64,000 nt of DNA from Bacillus ectoiniformans (GCF_016908875.1 NZ_JAFBES010000011.1:1-64000); one strand, 5' to 3'; positions 27,385-37,604 are shown, numbered from the stretch's first letter. Made by a program: numbers and translations. The notes: generated by a model from the letters alone, not told the origin.

Positions 27385-28035
27385 ATGAAAAAGATTCTTT
27401 TCGTAAGCGCTGCATTATCTGCAGCTATTATTTTAGGCGGGTGTACAGAGGAAGAAAAAGCAGACAAGAAACCTGAAACAGAAGTAAAAGCTGAAATGGA
27501 AGAAAAAGCTGAAATGGAAGAAAAAGAAAAAGTGGCACACGATCATGGTGATCATAATGGGGAGCTAGACGAACATACTACTTGTGCTTTTTGCAATATG
27601 AAGGTCTATACAAAGAGCGAGGATATGGGCAAATTCACAGCGAAGATGGTTAATGATAAAGGCGAAACCTTATTCTTTGATGATATCGGCTGTTTATTCA
27701 ATTATGAACGCGACACGAAAGACCAAGCGAAAGAGCGCTATGTACGTGACTATGACAGCTTGGAATGGGTGAAGCTTGAAGAAGCAGAAATAGTAAAATC
27801 AGATATGAAAACGCCGATGAATTATGGCTATGCTTTCTTTAAAGATGCGGATGGCGAGAAGAAGTTTATTGATTTAAACGAACATTCTCACGAAGCGGAA
27901 GTCAGTGAGATCGACCGAGTCGCATTAGAGCGCTATATGAAAAAGAAGCAAATGCAGGAACAAGGCAAAGAGATGCCGCACAATGAGCAGATGAAGGAAG
28001 AAGATATGGAAAAGAAAGAAGGGCATATGCAATAA
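27385..28035 (+). CDS. NosL-like copper-binding lipoprotein, long form
   Basis: This 216-residue protein has a lipobox (LGGC) and a Lys/Glu-rich linker with an EMEEKA tandem repeat and a HDHGDH patch. The NosL core follows: CAFCNMKV with the CxxCxM copper motif, FFDDIGCLF, and an aspartate-rich YDSLEWV segment. A Met/Lys/Glu-rich tail follows. NosL proteins bind Cu(I) for nitrous oxide reductase maturation. It differs from the NosL in the operon at 30699 by its linkers and by being monocistronic. Confidence 0.85.
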   Translation: MKKILFVSAALSAAIILGGCTEEEKADKKPETEVKAEMEEKAEMEEKEKVAHDHGDHNGELDEHTTCAFCNMKVYTKSEDMGKFTAKMVNDKGETLFFDDIGCLFNYERDTKDQAKERYVRDYDSLEWVKLEEAEIVKSDMKTPMNYGYAFFKDADGEKKFIDLNEHSHEAEVSEIDRVALERYMKKKQMQEQGKEMPHNEQMKEEDMEKKEGHMQ

Positions 28036-28042
28036 TTTCACT

Positions 28043-28079
28043 GAAAAACGGTTCGGCTTAATGGCCAAACCGTTTTTCG
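28043..28079 (+). terminator. Terminator after the NosL-like gene
   Basis: GAAAAACGGTT pairs with AACCGTTTTTC, with a compact inner stem (GGC/GCC). It may act in both directions. Confidence 0.75.
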
Positions 28080-28092
28080 TGATTTTCAAAGC

Positions 28093-29073
28093 TTATATTT
28101 TCAATTCCTGCGTGCTAACCTGTGGCTGATTTGCAGGTTTCTTTTTTGAATTGAAACTATGAAGGATCATGCCCACAATAACAATCGCTAGCCCTAAAAG
28201 GGAGATGCCGGTGGGCAGCGGAGAAGATAACAAGAAAAACTCACCTAAAATAACAAATAGAACTTGTGTGGACTGCGTCGCTTCAACAGCTGCTAATCGC
28301 TCTTTCTGCTGGCGCACTCTGTTCGTCGCTATAAAAAACAATGTCGTGGCAATGACGCCTGAACAGATCGCAACGATGAAAGATTGAAGGATCTGATCTG
28401 ATGCGGGAGCACCCTCTTTAAAAAAAGCAATCCCGCTTAAGGTGAGCCAGGAGGGGAGGCTTGCCAGCGTCATCCCAAATACACGCTGAAGAGTATCTAA
28501 ATCTTCATTGCACACTTCCATCATTTTGCGGTTGCCCAGCGGATAGGCGAAAGCCGCAATGACGACCGGCAACACACTGGCAAGCAGCAGCTGAATGGTC
28601 AATTCTTGTGCCTCCTGCCATTGAATGAGTACGACTCCGATAAAAATAAGAAACGAGAAAAATAAGGCCTTTATCGAAACTTGCTGTCTCACTTCTGCAA
28701 GTCCGTTTTTTGTTTGAATCGTTTCATAAAATAATGGACCCAATAATACGCCGGCAACAATCGTCAACTGCCATGTGCTGGCGATTAACCAGCCAGGACC
28801 GTATGCCGCTGCAAAAGTTAAAGGAGCATAAAATAACACAAAACCGACAAAACTCCAGCCGAACCATTGAATAGGCTGTTTAGCTATGGCCTTGATCACG
28901 GGCATGGTTCTTCTTCTTAATAGCAGGATAAGAAACAGTGGAGGAAGCATAAAGAAAAAACGTAATGAAGAACTCCACATCCAGCTGCCGCCTGATAACT
29001 CCATCGAACGATTTAAAATAAATGTGACCGCAAAAAACATTGAAGCTAAAATACCAATCAATATTTCTTTCAC
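28093..29073 (-). CDS. Multidrug-resistance efflux transporter family protein (DMT superfamily)
   Basis: The 326-residue membrane protein has ten helices and starts MKEILIGILASMFFAVTF, then LNRSMELSGGSW, typical of the EmrE-like multidrug efflux family of Bacillaceae. GTG 29073 with GGGAGGTGG upstream is chosen over an earlier start in the ribosome binding site. It ends close to the NosL-like gene and converges with it. The substrate is unknown. Confidence 0.82.
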   Translation of the reverse strand: MKEILIGILASMFFAVTFILNRSMELSGGSWMWSSSLRFFFMLPPLFLILLLRRRTMPVIKAIAKQPIQWFGWSFVGFVLFYAPLTFAAAYGPGWLIASTWQLTIVAGVLLGPLFYETIQTKNGLAEVRQQVSIKALFFSFLIFIGVVLIQWQEAQELTIQLLLASVLPVVIAAFAYPLGNRKMMEVCNEDLDTLQRVFGMTLASLPSWLTLSGIAFFKEGAPASDQILQSFIVAICSGVIATTLFFIATNRVRQQKERLAAVEATQSTQVLFVILGEFFLLSSPLPTGISLLGLAIVIVGMILHSFNSKKKPANQPQVSTQELKI

Positions 29074-29167
29074 AGCCCCACCTCCCAAAATTTACTGTTT
29101 TATATTATAACCATTACTGTACCATGAAACTGTTCGCTTTTATGAGAAAATTTAAAAAAGGATGAAA

Positions 29168-29205
29168 TAAAAAGAAAACGGCTCAATGAAGAACCGCTTT
29201 CTTTT
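29168..29205 (-). terminator. Terminator at the end of nosF
   Basis: AAAGCGGTTC pairs with GAGCCGTTTT on the minus strand and is followed by T-rich sequence. It overlaps the 3' end of nosF. Confidence 0.6.
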
Positions 29206-29893
29206 CGTATTCGGAGAATAAGGCAGCGTCAAGTGAAGAATGACTCTTTAACAAATCCTCAACCGGGCTTTGTACAAGCAACTGCCCATTTTGCAAAAAG
29301 GCAAGCGTATCCGCTATTTCTTCTACTAAAGATAAAATATGTGTAGTGAACAGCACAGTACGGCCTAATGCTTTTTCTTCAAGGATCATCTCTTTCATTC
29401 TGTGCACCCAAAAGGGGTCAAGGCCGTTGGTTGGTTCATCGAGAACTAAGATAGGAGCATCACTCAGCAAGCTTTGCGCAAACGAAAGCCGCTGCTGCAT
29501 TCCTTTAGAGTAGGTCTTCACTTTTCGATCCGCGTCTTCGGTCAGCCCAACCCGTTCTAATAATTTTGCTGCACGCTGTATAGGAAGCTTTTGCAGCTTA
29601 GCAAAAAACTCAAGTGTTTCCCGTCCGCTTGCATGGGGGAGAAATGAGAGATCATCTGGCATAAAAGCGAATTGTCTTTTAAAATCTAATGTTCGGTTCA
29701 CTGGCTCTCCATTCAATGTAATCGCGCCGGAATCGGGCGTGTAAATTCCAGTCAGCATCTTAAGCAAGGTACTTTTGCCCGCGCCGTTGCCTCCACATAG
29801 AGCAAAACATTCTCCAGCTTTTACTTCAAAGGACAATTCTTGAATCACTTCTTTGTTCTTAAACTGTTTTCTAACCATCTTAAATTGAATCAT
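29183..29893 (-). CDS. nosF: Nos-type ABC transporter ATPase NosF
   Basis: The 236-residue ATPase has Walker A GGNGAGKSTL, signature YSKGMQQRLSFAQSL and Walker B ILVLDEPTNGLD. With NosY and NosD it forms the NosDFY complex used in copper centre assembly of nitrous oxide reductase in other bacteria. The ATG overlaps the nosY stop by 4 bases. The assignment rests on the neighbours, because the ATPase itself is generic. Confidence 0.83.
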   Translation of the reverse strand: MIQFKMVRKQFKNKEVIQELSFEVKAGECFALCGGNGAGKSTLLKMLTGIYTPDSGAITLNGEPVNRTLDFKRQFAFMPDDLSFLPHASGRETLEFFAKLQKLPIQRAAKLLERVGLTEDADRKVKTYSKGMQQRLSFAQSLLSDAPILVLDEPTNGLDPFWVHRMKEMILEEKALGRTVLFTTHILSLVEEIADTLAFLQNGQLLVQSPVEDLLKSHSSLDAALFSEYEKKAVLH

Positions 29894-30702
29894 AGATTTC
29901 TCCCTCTCTTAAGCTTAGTATTGGCTATAAATATAGGGATGATCGTCCATGCCAAGCACGAAGCAGCAAACATCATAGTACCGGCTGAGCTTTCTGCCCA
30001 AATGGTGAAATCATAGATCGATGGTCCAAAGATTGTGCCGCTTCCAAGAAAAATAATGGTAAAGACGCGAATCAATTCAACGGGATTCAAAAACACTGAT
30101 AGGCTCAAAATCCCTAATGTCCATGCAGGAGGGGTAACTGTGACCAATCCCATGATGATAAATTCATAAAATAACACAAAGAATGCCCATGTAAATATCG
30201 CCGAACCCAATGCCATTAAACGGCTAGACACCAAAGAGCCAATAAAGAGGGCAATGGACAAATACATCATCATTAATAGCAAAGACAGCCCTAAAAATAA
30301 GGCAAGCATGGAAAAAGAGGTTTCACCTATTGCACTTAATAATATATAAGAAAAGCCATAACCAATCAGCAAAACGGAGGCGAGAGACAGAAAAAGGCCG
30401 ATAAACTTGCCTGCCATGACAGATAAAGACGAAATCGGATAGGTCATGAACAAGGCTAGGCGCCCATCCTCCTTTTCACCGGAAAATAATAGTCCGCCAA
30501 TTAATAAAGTTAAGAGCGGAATAAGAAATAATGACAAGTTCAATAAACTGGCTGTCGTCCGGTTGAAACCGGCGAATTCATTTTGGCTGCCAAAAAAGAG
30601 AATAATAAAGGCGAGTAAAGTAAATAAAAGGGCAAAGCTGAAAAGCCATTTACTTCTCATGGCCATTCTCCATTCTTCACGGGCAATTGTCCAGGCGGTC
30701 AT
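29890..30702 (-). CDS. nosY: Nos-type ABC permease NosY
   Basis: The 270-residue ABC-2-type permease has six helices and starts MTAWTIAREEWRMAMRSKWL, a NosY-like N-terminus, with LLFSGEKEDGRLALFMTYPISS inside. ATG 30702 has GGGAGG upstream and overlaps the nosL stop by 4 bases (ATGA). It forms the membrane part of NosDFY. Confidence 0.85.
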   Translation of the reverse strand: MTAWTIAREEWRMAMRSKWLFSFALLFTLLAFIILFFGSQNEFAGFNRTTASLLNLSLFLIPLLTLLIGGLLFSGEKEDGRLALFMTYPISSLSVMAGKFIGLFLSLASVLLIGYGFSYILLSAIGETSFSMLALFLGLSLLLMMMYLSIALFIGSLVSSRLMALGSAIFTWAFFVLFYEFIIMGLVTVTPPAWTLGILSLSVFLNPVELIRVFTIIFLGSGTIFGPSIYDFTIWAESSAGTMMFAASCLAWTIIPIFIANTKLKRGRNL

Positions 30703-31154
30703 TTTACAGCCTCCCAGGAGTGATTCCATAAGTCTTCATAAGAAAGAAGTTCGCCAGAAGGATGTTTATTTAGGTAGGCCTCAGCTTGTTTATCACTTGA
30801 AAAAGAGAGAACACCAAAGGACATTGGAGTCCACGATTCTGGGTCATAAACAAATGAGCCTTGATTCAGAACGGCCCATTCTCCAGCGTTTGTATCACGG
30901 ATAAATGATTCGCCAATGTCATCTTTGCTGGCTTCTTCTAGAAATTCCACCATACACCCAATGTCATCGAATGTATGTACATGACCATCCTTCATGATTG
31001 TTTCCGCAGCAAATTGAGGTTCAGTAATGCTCATATTGCACACTTCACACACGTCAATGTCCGGGTTGATTTCTACAGGCTCATAACTGGCTTCTTTCCC
31101 GCAGCCGACAAGCACCCATATAGATAAGGCTGGTAAAATCATTCGTTTTATCAT
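30699..31154 (-). CDS. nosL: Copper chaperone lipoprotein NosL
   Basis: The 151-residue lipoprotein (lipobox VLVGC) has CEVCNMSITEPQFAAE, the NosL copper-binding motif, then TFDDIGCMVEFLEEA and FIRDTNAGEWAVL. It delivers Cu(I) to apo-NosZ or to NosD in characterised systems. ATG 31154 with AAGGAGAG upstream is chosen over an earlier in-frame start. It lies between nosD and nosY. Confidence 0.9.
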   Translation of the reverse strand: MIKRMILPALSIWVLVGCGKEASYEPVEINPDIDVCEVCNMSITEPQFAAETIMKDGHVHTFDDIGCMVEFLEEASKDDIGESFIRDTNAGEWAVLNQGSFVYDPESWTPMSFGVLSFSSDKQAEAYLNKHPSGELLSYEDLWNHSWEAVK

Positions 31155-31195
31155 GACAATTCTCTCCTTTTTCCTCTCGATCAATGCTCAATTAA

Positions 31196-32509
31196 TTATA
31201 GGTTTTTAGATAAGCGTGCTTTTCTGACCCATCTAAAAAATAAAATGGTGATGATCAATAAGATAGGGCTAAAGATTAGCGGGTGGCTTGTTTGCCGCTC
31301 TTGAGCAATAGGGAACTGATCTATTCCGCTCGCCCCGCTACTGATGGGAAACATTTTTTCCACGGACTGCCACAAGACCATGGCTGGGCTTTCAAAGAAA
31401 AATTGCATAGGCGGCTGTTTATTTATGAGCTCGCTGAAACCTGAACTCGATTGGTAAGGCACGTCACCAATTCCATCGCCAGTTACATCATAAGACCGAT
31501 AATCATCCCAGTGGTTTCCGGTTCTGCCACTATCTAAACGAAACCTGTCACGTTCTACTTGTGTCTGAACAATGTTTCCAGCAAATTCATTGTTTGATAG
31601 TGAAACATCTGTCGTTTGTTTATCCGCCTGAAAAGCGACTGTATTCCCATTAAATTGATTGGAGGTGACCGTCACATTTTCTGTTTTTTGCAAAGAGAGG
31701 CCAGTGCGGTTATAGGTGATTTCGTTTTGATCAAAATCTATGTCCTGGCTGTTGTAAATGAGTGCCCCGTAGCCTCTGAAATTGGTGTGTTTTTCAAGCT
31801 TATTGCGATGAATAGTTAAATCCGACGATTCCATGATCATAAACCCGTTAATATTTGAACGAAATGTATTATATCCAGCCTCGTTTGTTTTTGAGTACAT
31901 GAAATGCATGGCGTATCGTGAGTTCGCGACTTGGTTTTTTAAAAATTGATTGCTGTTGGATTCATCGACATAAATTCCATCTTGTACGTTAGTTAAACGA
32001 TTGTTTGAAATGTTGTTTTGATCAGTGGCTAATAAATAGATCCCATTGCCTCGTTTAGAGAAATGCTCATCACGCCCATGAATCGAATTATGCTGGATGC
32101 TATGGCGGCCGCCGCCTTTTATGAAAATACCTGTATGATTTTCTTTTAAAATATTTTGATATAGTTTAACGTTCCGAGCGGAATCAACGAGAATAGCAGC
32201 ATCACGGCTGGCAAGTCCGGAATTTTTAATTTCGATTCCCTGAACTATGACATCATTTGAGTAAATAGAGAGAACATGGCCGGATTTATTACCGACAATC
32301 ACAGCCCCTTTTTTTCCTTTAAGCGTTACCGGATGATGTATAGAAACAGAACCGTTATACAGTCCAGGGTGCAGATTAATTTCCGCATAGGGAGGGGCGT
32401 GGTCTAATACTTTTTGTAAAGATTCGCCTGGGTGGAGATCCATGCTTTCCGCCTGAACCGGCAATGGAAGAATCGCAAGCAATAGTAATAAGAAGAAACA
32501 TCTTTTCAT
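31196..32509 (-). CDS. nosD: NosD, beta-helix copper-centre assembly protein
   Basis: The 437-residue exported protein has a signal peptide (to QAES), then about 15 turns of right-handed beta-helix with repeated N-x-I/F, as in carbohydrate-binding CASH domains (ENHTGIFIKGGGRHSIQHN), and a C-terminal transmembrane helix with a basic tail (RWVRKARLSKNL). NosD works with NosF and NosY. It is the first gene of the nosDLYF order. There is no nosZ upstream within the window. Confidence 0.9.
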   Translation of the reverse strand: MKRCFFLLLLLAILPLPVQAESMDLHPGESLQKVLDHAPPYAEINLHPGLYNGSVSIHHPVTLKGKKGAVIVGNKSGHVLSIYSNDVIVQGIEIKNSGLASRDAAILVDSARNVKLYQNILKENHTGIFIKGGGRHSIQHNSIHGRDEHFSKRGNGIYLLATDQNNISNNRLTNVQDGIYVDESNSNQFLKNQVANSRYAMHFMYSKTNEAGYNTFRSNINGFMIMESSDLTIHRNKLEKHTNFRGYGALIYNSQDIDFDQNEITYNRTGLSLQKTENVTVTSNQFNGNTVAFQADKQTTDVSLSNNEFAGNIVQTQVERDRFRLDSGRTGNHWDDYRSYDVTGDGIGDVPYQSSSGFSELINKQPPMQFFFESPAMVLWQSVEKMFPISSGASGIDQFPIAQERQTSHPLIFSPILLIITILFFRWVRKARLSKNL

Positions 32510-32725
32510 ACGTTCACAACCTCTCTCCTTTGTTTATATAAAAGAAATGTGAAGAAAGTAAGAAGTCCGTGTGAAAAAAGTCTGTCAGTTTGCCAATGAT
32601 CCAGCCAGATTACGGATGCGAAGGATGTCCAGCCTATTTAAATTAATGATTTTGAACTTTCTATAGTACAATGTGAAAACAGAGAACAAATGATAGGGCG
32701 AAGAATGAAGAGGGGGGATATGGCT

Positions 32726-33625
32726 ATGAAACAAATAGCGGGCAATCGGTTAAGTACACAAGTACTCGATCAAGATGCGGTATTAGGAGCGATTGAAGGG
32801 TCATTAGCGATGATCGAATTTAATCTAGAAGGCAAGGTATTATGGGCCAATCAGAACTTTGCAGAAGCGTTAGGTTACTCAGTTGATGAAATCAAGAGTA
32901 TGATGCACCGGCAATTTTGCCCTTCTCACTTTTCGAACAGCCCTGAATATAAGGAATTGTGGGCCAATCTGGCAAGAGGAAAAAGTTTTCAATCCAAGAT
33001 TCAGCGTGTCAAAAAGGACGGAAGCTTACTTTGGCTTGAAGCGACGTATACTCCGGTTTTCAACCACCGACGGCAAGTAGAAGCGGTAGTGAAAATAGCA
33101 ACGGATATTACCGAACGAGAGAAAAATGTTAATGAGGTGGCTACTGAACTCCTTGACATGTCCGAGAAATTAAAAAACCGAGCGGAAAATGGAATGGAAA
33201 GTATTCAAAATGTGGTTTCTAATACAGAGCAGCTGGCGAAGAACCTTCAATCCGTCGAAACATTTAATGAACAAAACGAATCGATTCGGCAGACAGTAAA
33301 AACGATTTTAGATGTAGCCGCTCAAACCAACATTTTAGCACTAAACGCAGCCATTGAGTCAGCGCGTGCAGGCGAGCATGGAAGAGGATTCAGTGTAGTA
33401 GCAGAAGAAGTGAGGAAGCTTGCCAATCGGGTGCAAACAGCGATTAAAGATATAAATCAGAATGTTGAAAAAATGACGGCAGAAGTGAGTAAGATCAAAC
33501 ATTCACATACAGATATAAAGCAAAGCGAAATTCTTATTCAACAGGTGGTAGAAGAGTTTAAAGGCATGAGCAAGGACTCTGCTCACCTAAGCGTGCAAGC
33601 TAAATCCTTCCGCGAGATCTTATAA
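32726..33625 (+). CDS. Cytoplasmic PAS-MCP chemoreceptor-like protein
   Basis: The protein of about 299 residues has a PAS domain with PAC-like end ([16 protein letters not shown] to [14 protein letters not shown]) followed by an MCP signalling hairpin containing the conserved tip region ([31 protein letters not shown]). There are no transmembrane helices and no HAMP. The ATG at 32726 is spaced 8 bases from AGGGGGG and is favoured over 32720. Such short soluble receptors sense cytoplasmic redox or ligands. Confidence 0.87.
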   Translation: MKQIAGNRLSTQVLDQDAVLGAIEGSLAMIEFNLEGKVLWANQNFAEALGYSVDEIKSMMHRQFCPSHFSNSPEYKELWANLARGKSFQSKIQRVKKDGSLLWLEATYTPVFNHRRQVEAVVKIATDITEREKNVNEVATELLDMSEKLKNRAENGMESIQNVVSNTEQLAKNLQSVETFNEQNESIRQTVKTILDVAAQTNILALNAAIESARAGEHGRGFSVVAEEVRKLANRVQTAIKDINQNVEKMTAEVSKIKHSHTDIKQSEILIQQVVEEFKGMSKDSAHLSVQAKSFREIL

Positions 33626-33699
33626 ACCAAACCGATAGGCTAGCTCAACGCCAAAACAATCCAGACTCTTTGGATTGTTTCAGTGCCGATTATATTCAG

Positions 33700-36102
33700 T
33701 TACTCATACATGTTAATTTTATTTTTATTTAAGGCGATGTTCATCTTTGCTTTCAGCTGATGAACATCGATTGGCTTCACCATATAATCGTCAAAACCCA
33801 TTTGAAGCGTTGCTTCGATGTCTTCTTTTAGTGCATTGGCACTCACGGCAATAATAGGAGTTGATTCATACCCCGGTAACGCTCTGATCAAATGACATAC
33901 CTTCAATCCATTCATAACAGGCAGATTAATGTCGAGCAAGATGAGGTCAAATGAATGATTGTTTAGAAGCTCTAAGCCTGCTGGTCCATCTGGGGCAGTA
34001 TGTAATTCAATCTCCTTAAACAGCTGGAATTGATCCTTCATCAGCTGGCGGTTATCTGCATGATCTTCAATATAAAGCACGCTCACTTGTGTGTTGTTCT
34101 GTTCTGAATGGCAGGGCAGCTTCAATGGGCTGTTAATGTCATTCGCTATTTTAGGAAACTCCACCCAAAATAAGCTTCCATTGTCGACTTCACTATCAAC
34201 TCCACAAGTACCATTCATTTGCATAGTAAACTCTTTGACTAGTGATAAACCTAAACCGCGGCCCTCTGTTAAATTAAGCACCCGGTCACTGCGGAAAAAT
34301 GGCTGAAAAATCTTTTTTAAGTCTTTTTTGTGAATGCCCATTCCTTGATCACGAATTTCTACTCGCACTTTATTATCGAGTTCTTTGTATACGATTGTTA
34401 CAACTTCAGACGGATTGCTGTATTTTACCGCATTGGACAATAAATTTAAGATAATTTGTTTCAGCCTGAGGGCATCGCCATATATATAAACAGGACGGGC
34501 AGTGTGTATGTTTGAAGTGACAATAATGTTCTTCATCTCAGCCGCAGCAGAAATCATGTTCATGCTGTCTTGAACCGAGGTTAAAAGATTAACGGGTTCC
34601 TGTAGAATGGTAGTTGTTCCTTCTTCTATTCCTACATAATCTAAAATATCGTTAATCAGCATCGTTAAATGGATGCTGGCGTTTTTAATTTTTTCGATAT
34701 GTTTTAACGGCAAGCCTTCTGCTTTTAATTCTAAAATTTGCGAGTAGCCCAATATTGAATTTAGGGGAGTGCGCATTTCATGACTCATCATAGACAGAAA
34801 TTTAGACTTAGCAAAGTTGGCGCGCTCTGCTGCATTTTTTGCATCAATAAGAGATTTTTCAAAAGCTTTTCGTTCACTTAGATCCCGTGCGATCGTTAAA
34901 TAATAGGTCTTTCCTTGAAAAATATAGTGTGAAATACTGAGTTCGACAGGGAGCTTTTCTTTATTTTTTTTGATCCATCCAAATTCAATCGTTAATTTGT
35001 TTCCCTCCGTAATTTCTTCACATACATTGTCATGGATCTTCCCAAAATCAGGGTCAACTAAATCAATCGGGCTTAAGGTTTTAAATTCTTCTTCTGAATA
35101 TCCAAGCATTTTAATGGCTGCTTGATTGACTTTAAAGAAGTAAGGTGTCTGCCCGTTATCCAAGCTTGTGATAAACATGGCATCTTTAGAGGCATGAAAC
35201 ACTTCATGAAACTGGTTATTATAAGAAACGGAGAGCGCTTCTAGTTCTTCCTTTTCTTTGACTGTGTTCTCTAGGGAATGATTCTTATATTTCAGGTCTT
35301 CAATCATCAGCATTTTTACAAGGACTCGGCTAACTTGCTTGCAAACCTGCTGGATTAATTCCAATTCATCCGAAGAAAAGGATGATTTCGTTTTTGATCC
35401 GAATGACAGTGTGCCAAGAATTTTCTCCCCGACAAATAAGGGATGACAAACATAGGCAGTAATACCGAGGTTTTTAATATAAGTCTCACGAGAATCTTCC
35501 GAGCGTGCTAAATGATTGACTACCAGCCTTTGAGCGGTAAGAGCCACGTAGCCGCAAACCGACTCGCCATATTGAAGGGTTTGAATACGGGATGCTGTCT
35601 CTTTGCTGATCCCTTTATAATTGATTAAATTTAATTCCAGATTTTCCGGATTAATTAAATAGTTAAAATATGTATCAATATCAAGCAAACTAGCTAATTT
35701 TCCGAATAAATTATCTAATAGTTCTTTCGGTTCTTTGCTAAATATCAAATCTTTCGTTATTTCATTAATAATTCCTTGGAAGTCCTGGTTTTCATTCATC
35801 ATTTTATCGATTGTGTATTGGGAGGTTATATCCTTCATAAGTAAGATGAAATCGCTTTCATAAGGAAAAAGAGCCGCAACCATTTTTCTTTCTTTATTAT
35901 GTATGGTTACTGTGAAAATAGATGTTTTTTCTATAGGTTCTTCAAAAAAATCTTGTGAGTGGGAAAGAAGGCTTGTAATTGGCAGTCCAATTAGCGGCTG
36001 GTTTGTTTTACTAAAAATATCAGTGCCCAGCTTATTTATATATTTAATGCGAAGGCAATGATCTAGACCTATAAAAATATTATAAGATTTATCTCCAAAC
36101 AT
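33700..36102 (-). CDS. Hybrid sensor kinase (PAS-GAF-PAS-HisKA-HATPase-REC)
   Basis: The 800-residue protein has an N-terminal PAS-like domain, then GAF (about 140-270), a second PAS (DLSERKAFEKSL at its end), HisKA with the phospho-His in FLSMMSHEMRTPLNSILG, an HATPase domain with GRGLGLSLVKEF, and a C-terminal receiver domain with LILLDINLPVMNGL and K in DDYMVKPID. No transmembrane helix is evident. The chosen ATG (36102) has AGGAGAA upstream; the longer start at 36141 lacks one. Confidence 0.9.
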   Translation of the reverse strand: MFGDKSYNIFIGLDHCLRIKYINKLGTDIFSKTNQPLIGLPITSLLSHSQDFFEEPIEKTSIFTVTIHNKERKMVAALFPYESDFILLMKDITSQYTIDKMMNENQDFQGIINEITKDLIFSKEPKELLDNLFGKLASLLDIDTYFNYLINPENLELNLINYKGISKETASRIQTLQYGESVCGYVALTAQRLVVNHLARSEDSRETYIKNLGITAYVCHPLFVGEKILGTLSFGSKTKSSFSSDELELIQQVCKQVSRVLVKMLMIEDLKYKNHSLENTVKEKEELEALSVSYNNQFHEVFHASKDAMFITSLDNGQTPYFFKVNQAAIKMLGYSEEEFKTLSPIDLVDPDFGKIHDNVCEEITEGNKLTIEFGWIKKNKEKLPVELSISHYIFQGKTYYLTIARDLSERKAFEKSLIDAKNAAERANFAKSKFLSMMSHEMRTPLNSILGYSQILELKAEGLPLKHIEKIKNASIHLTMLINDILDYVGIEEGTTTILQEPVNLLTSVQDSMNMISAAAEMKNIIVTSNIHTARPVYIYGDALRLKQIILNLLSNAVKYSNPSEVVTIVYKELDNKVRVEIRDQGMGIHKKDLKKIFQPFFRSDRVLNLTEGRGLGLSLVKEFTMQMNGTCGVDSEVDNGSLFWVEFPKIANDINSPLKLPCHSEQNNTQVSVLYIEDHADNRQLMKDQFQLFKEIELHTAPDGPAGLELLNNHSFDLILLDINLPVMNGLKVCHLIRALPGYESTPIIAVSANALKEDIEATLQMGFDDYMVKPIDVHQLKAKMNIALNKNKINMYE

Positions 36103-36414
36103 ATTTTCTCCTCGTATATAGAAGTATATTTTATTTATCAATTAGATTTTACCATTAATATAGTGAAAATAAAGATATTTCATAAAAATTCCGGAATATT
36201 CCTATTCTCTTGACTATTTATGCGAAATGTTCGAAATTAAGCCTTAAATGCCTGATGCTCCTTCCGAATAGTCCGCTCATTGGATTAAATGAAGGAAAGT
36301 CAATTAGACATATTTAACCAGTTGTTTTACGATTAAGAAAATATTAGTTTTCATCGTATGAACAGTAGAATCAAGGGACTGTTTTATATGCAGCTAAGAA
36401 AAAGGGGGAGACAG
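36103..36414. other. Intergenic region between divergent genes
   Basis: This AT-rich stretch between the hybrid kinase and the receiver gene contains no clear gene, operator or terminator that I could support. Confidence 0.4.
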
Positions 36415-36765
36415 ATGAAAAAAATTTTAATTTTTAGCACGTATCATTCTTTAGCTAATTTAATGAAAGTAATTATTGGGAGAAATTTTCATATAGATGT
36501 ATTATTAGCCACAGAAGAGACAGAACCGCTAGAGCAATATAAAGTACATAGACCTGACTTAGTGATCATTGATTTAGAAGCATATGAAACTCAGCTTGTA
36601 AAGAAGATTAAAAAAGAAGATAACAGCCAAAAAATCATTGGTTTGACTTATGAAGCAGGGAGCGGCATAAAGGAATCCATCAGCTGCTCTCGTGTGATGC
36701 TGATTGATAAACCTTTTGATATTTATGAATTTACTCGTAAAATAAAAGCCTGTTTGCATTTATAA
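36415..36765 (+). CDS. Stand-alone receiver-domain-like protein
   Basis: The 116-residue protein has a receiver fold (KKILIFSTYHSLANLM, phospho-Asp region DLVIIDLEAY, the Lys in IDKPFDIYEF). The first acidic pair is replaced, so phosphorylation may be weak or lost. No output domain is present. The ATG at 36415 has AAGGGGGAGA upstream. It could receive phosphate from the divergently encoded hybrid kinase, though this is inference. Confidence 0.72.
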   Translation: MKKILIFSTYHSLANLMKVIIGRNFHIDVLLATEETEPLEQYKVHRPDLVIIDLEAYETQLVKKIKKEDNSQKIIGLTYEAGSGIKESISCSRVMLIDKPFDIYEFTRKIKACLHL

Positions 36766-36929
36766 CCTGAAAACGTATTGAGCATATATATGGAGTTGTA
36801 CCCTAAGTTTTCTTTCATATTTCTTGAAAAGCCCCCGCCTTATCATGAGGCAGGGGTAAAATTCGTTACAGTGCAACCATAAGAAGGAATAAAAATGGGG
36901 AATAATAAAGAGAAAAAGAGGTGGTAATC

Positions 36930-37604
36930 ATGTGCGGAAGGTTCACGTTATTTTCAAATTATCAGCAGTTAATCGACCGGTTTGATATTGAGGCCGCGTT
37001 TTCGGAAGCGGAGTATCAGTTAAGTTATAATATCGCTCCTTCTCAATCAGTGGCGGCTGTCATCAATGATGGATCGAAAAACCGATTAGGCTATTTGCGC
37101 TGGGGATTGATCCCGCCGTGGGCGAAAGATCAGAAGATCGGTTATAAAATGATTAATGCAAGAGCGGAAACATTAGCTGACAAACCAAGCTTTCGGGATT
37201 CTTTTAAAAAGAAAAGATGTTTGATCGCGGCCGATTCATTTTACGAATGGAAAAAAACGGATGAAGGAAAGATTCCCATGAGGATTAAATTAAAGTCAGA
37301 TGAACCTTTTGCGATGGCAGGTTTGTGGTCCGGCTGGAAATCGCCAGAAGGAAAAATTATTTATTCTTGCTCTGTCATCACGACCACACCGAATGCATTC
37401 ATGTCTTCTATCCACGATCGGATGCCGGTCATTCTTAAGCCGGAAGATGAAAAAGATTGGCTAGATCCATCGATCAATGACACGGATTATTTACAGCGGT
37501 TATTGACACCATTTAATGATGAGTTAATGGAAGCATTTGAAGTATCATCAGAGGTCAATTCACCGAAAAACAACTCGCCAAATTTAGTTCAAAGGATTTG
37601 TTAA
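36930..37604 (+). CDS. SOS-associated abasic-site shield protein (YedK/HMCES family)
   Basis: The 224-residue SRAP-domain protein starts MCGRFT; Cys2 forms a stable crosslink with abasic sites in single-stranded DNA. NARAETL and HDRMPVIL contain the other active-site residues. The start must be ATG 36930, because Cys2 must follow the initiator Met; the in-frame ATG at 36921 would misplace it. AGAGGTGG is upstream. Confidence 0.93.
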   Translation: MCGRFTLFSNYQQLIDRFDIEAAFSEAEYQLSYNIAPSQSVAAVINDGSKNRLGYLRWGLIPPWAKDQKIGYKMINARAETLADKPSFRDSFKKKRCLIAADSFYEWKKTDEGKIPMRIKLKSDEPFAMAGLWSGWKSPEGKIIYSCSVITTTPNAFMSSIHDRMPVILKPEDEKDWLDPSINDTDYLQRLLTPFNDELMEAFEVSSEVNSPKNNSPNLVQRIC

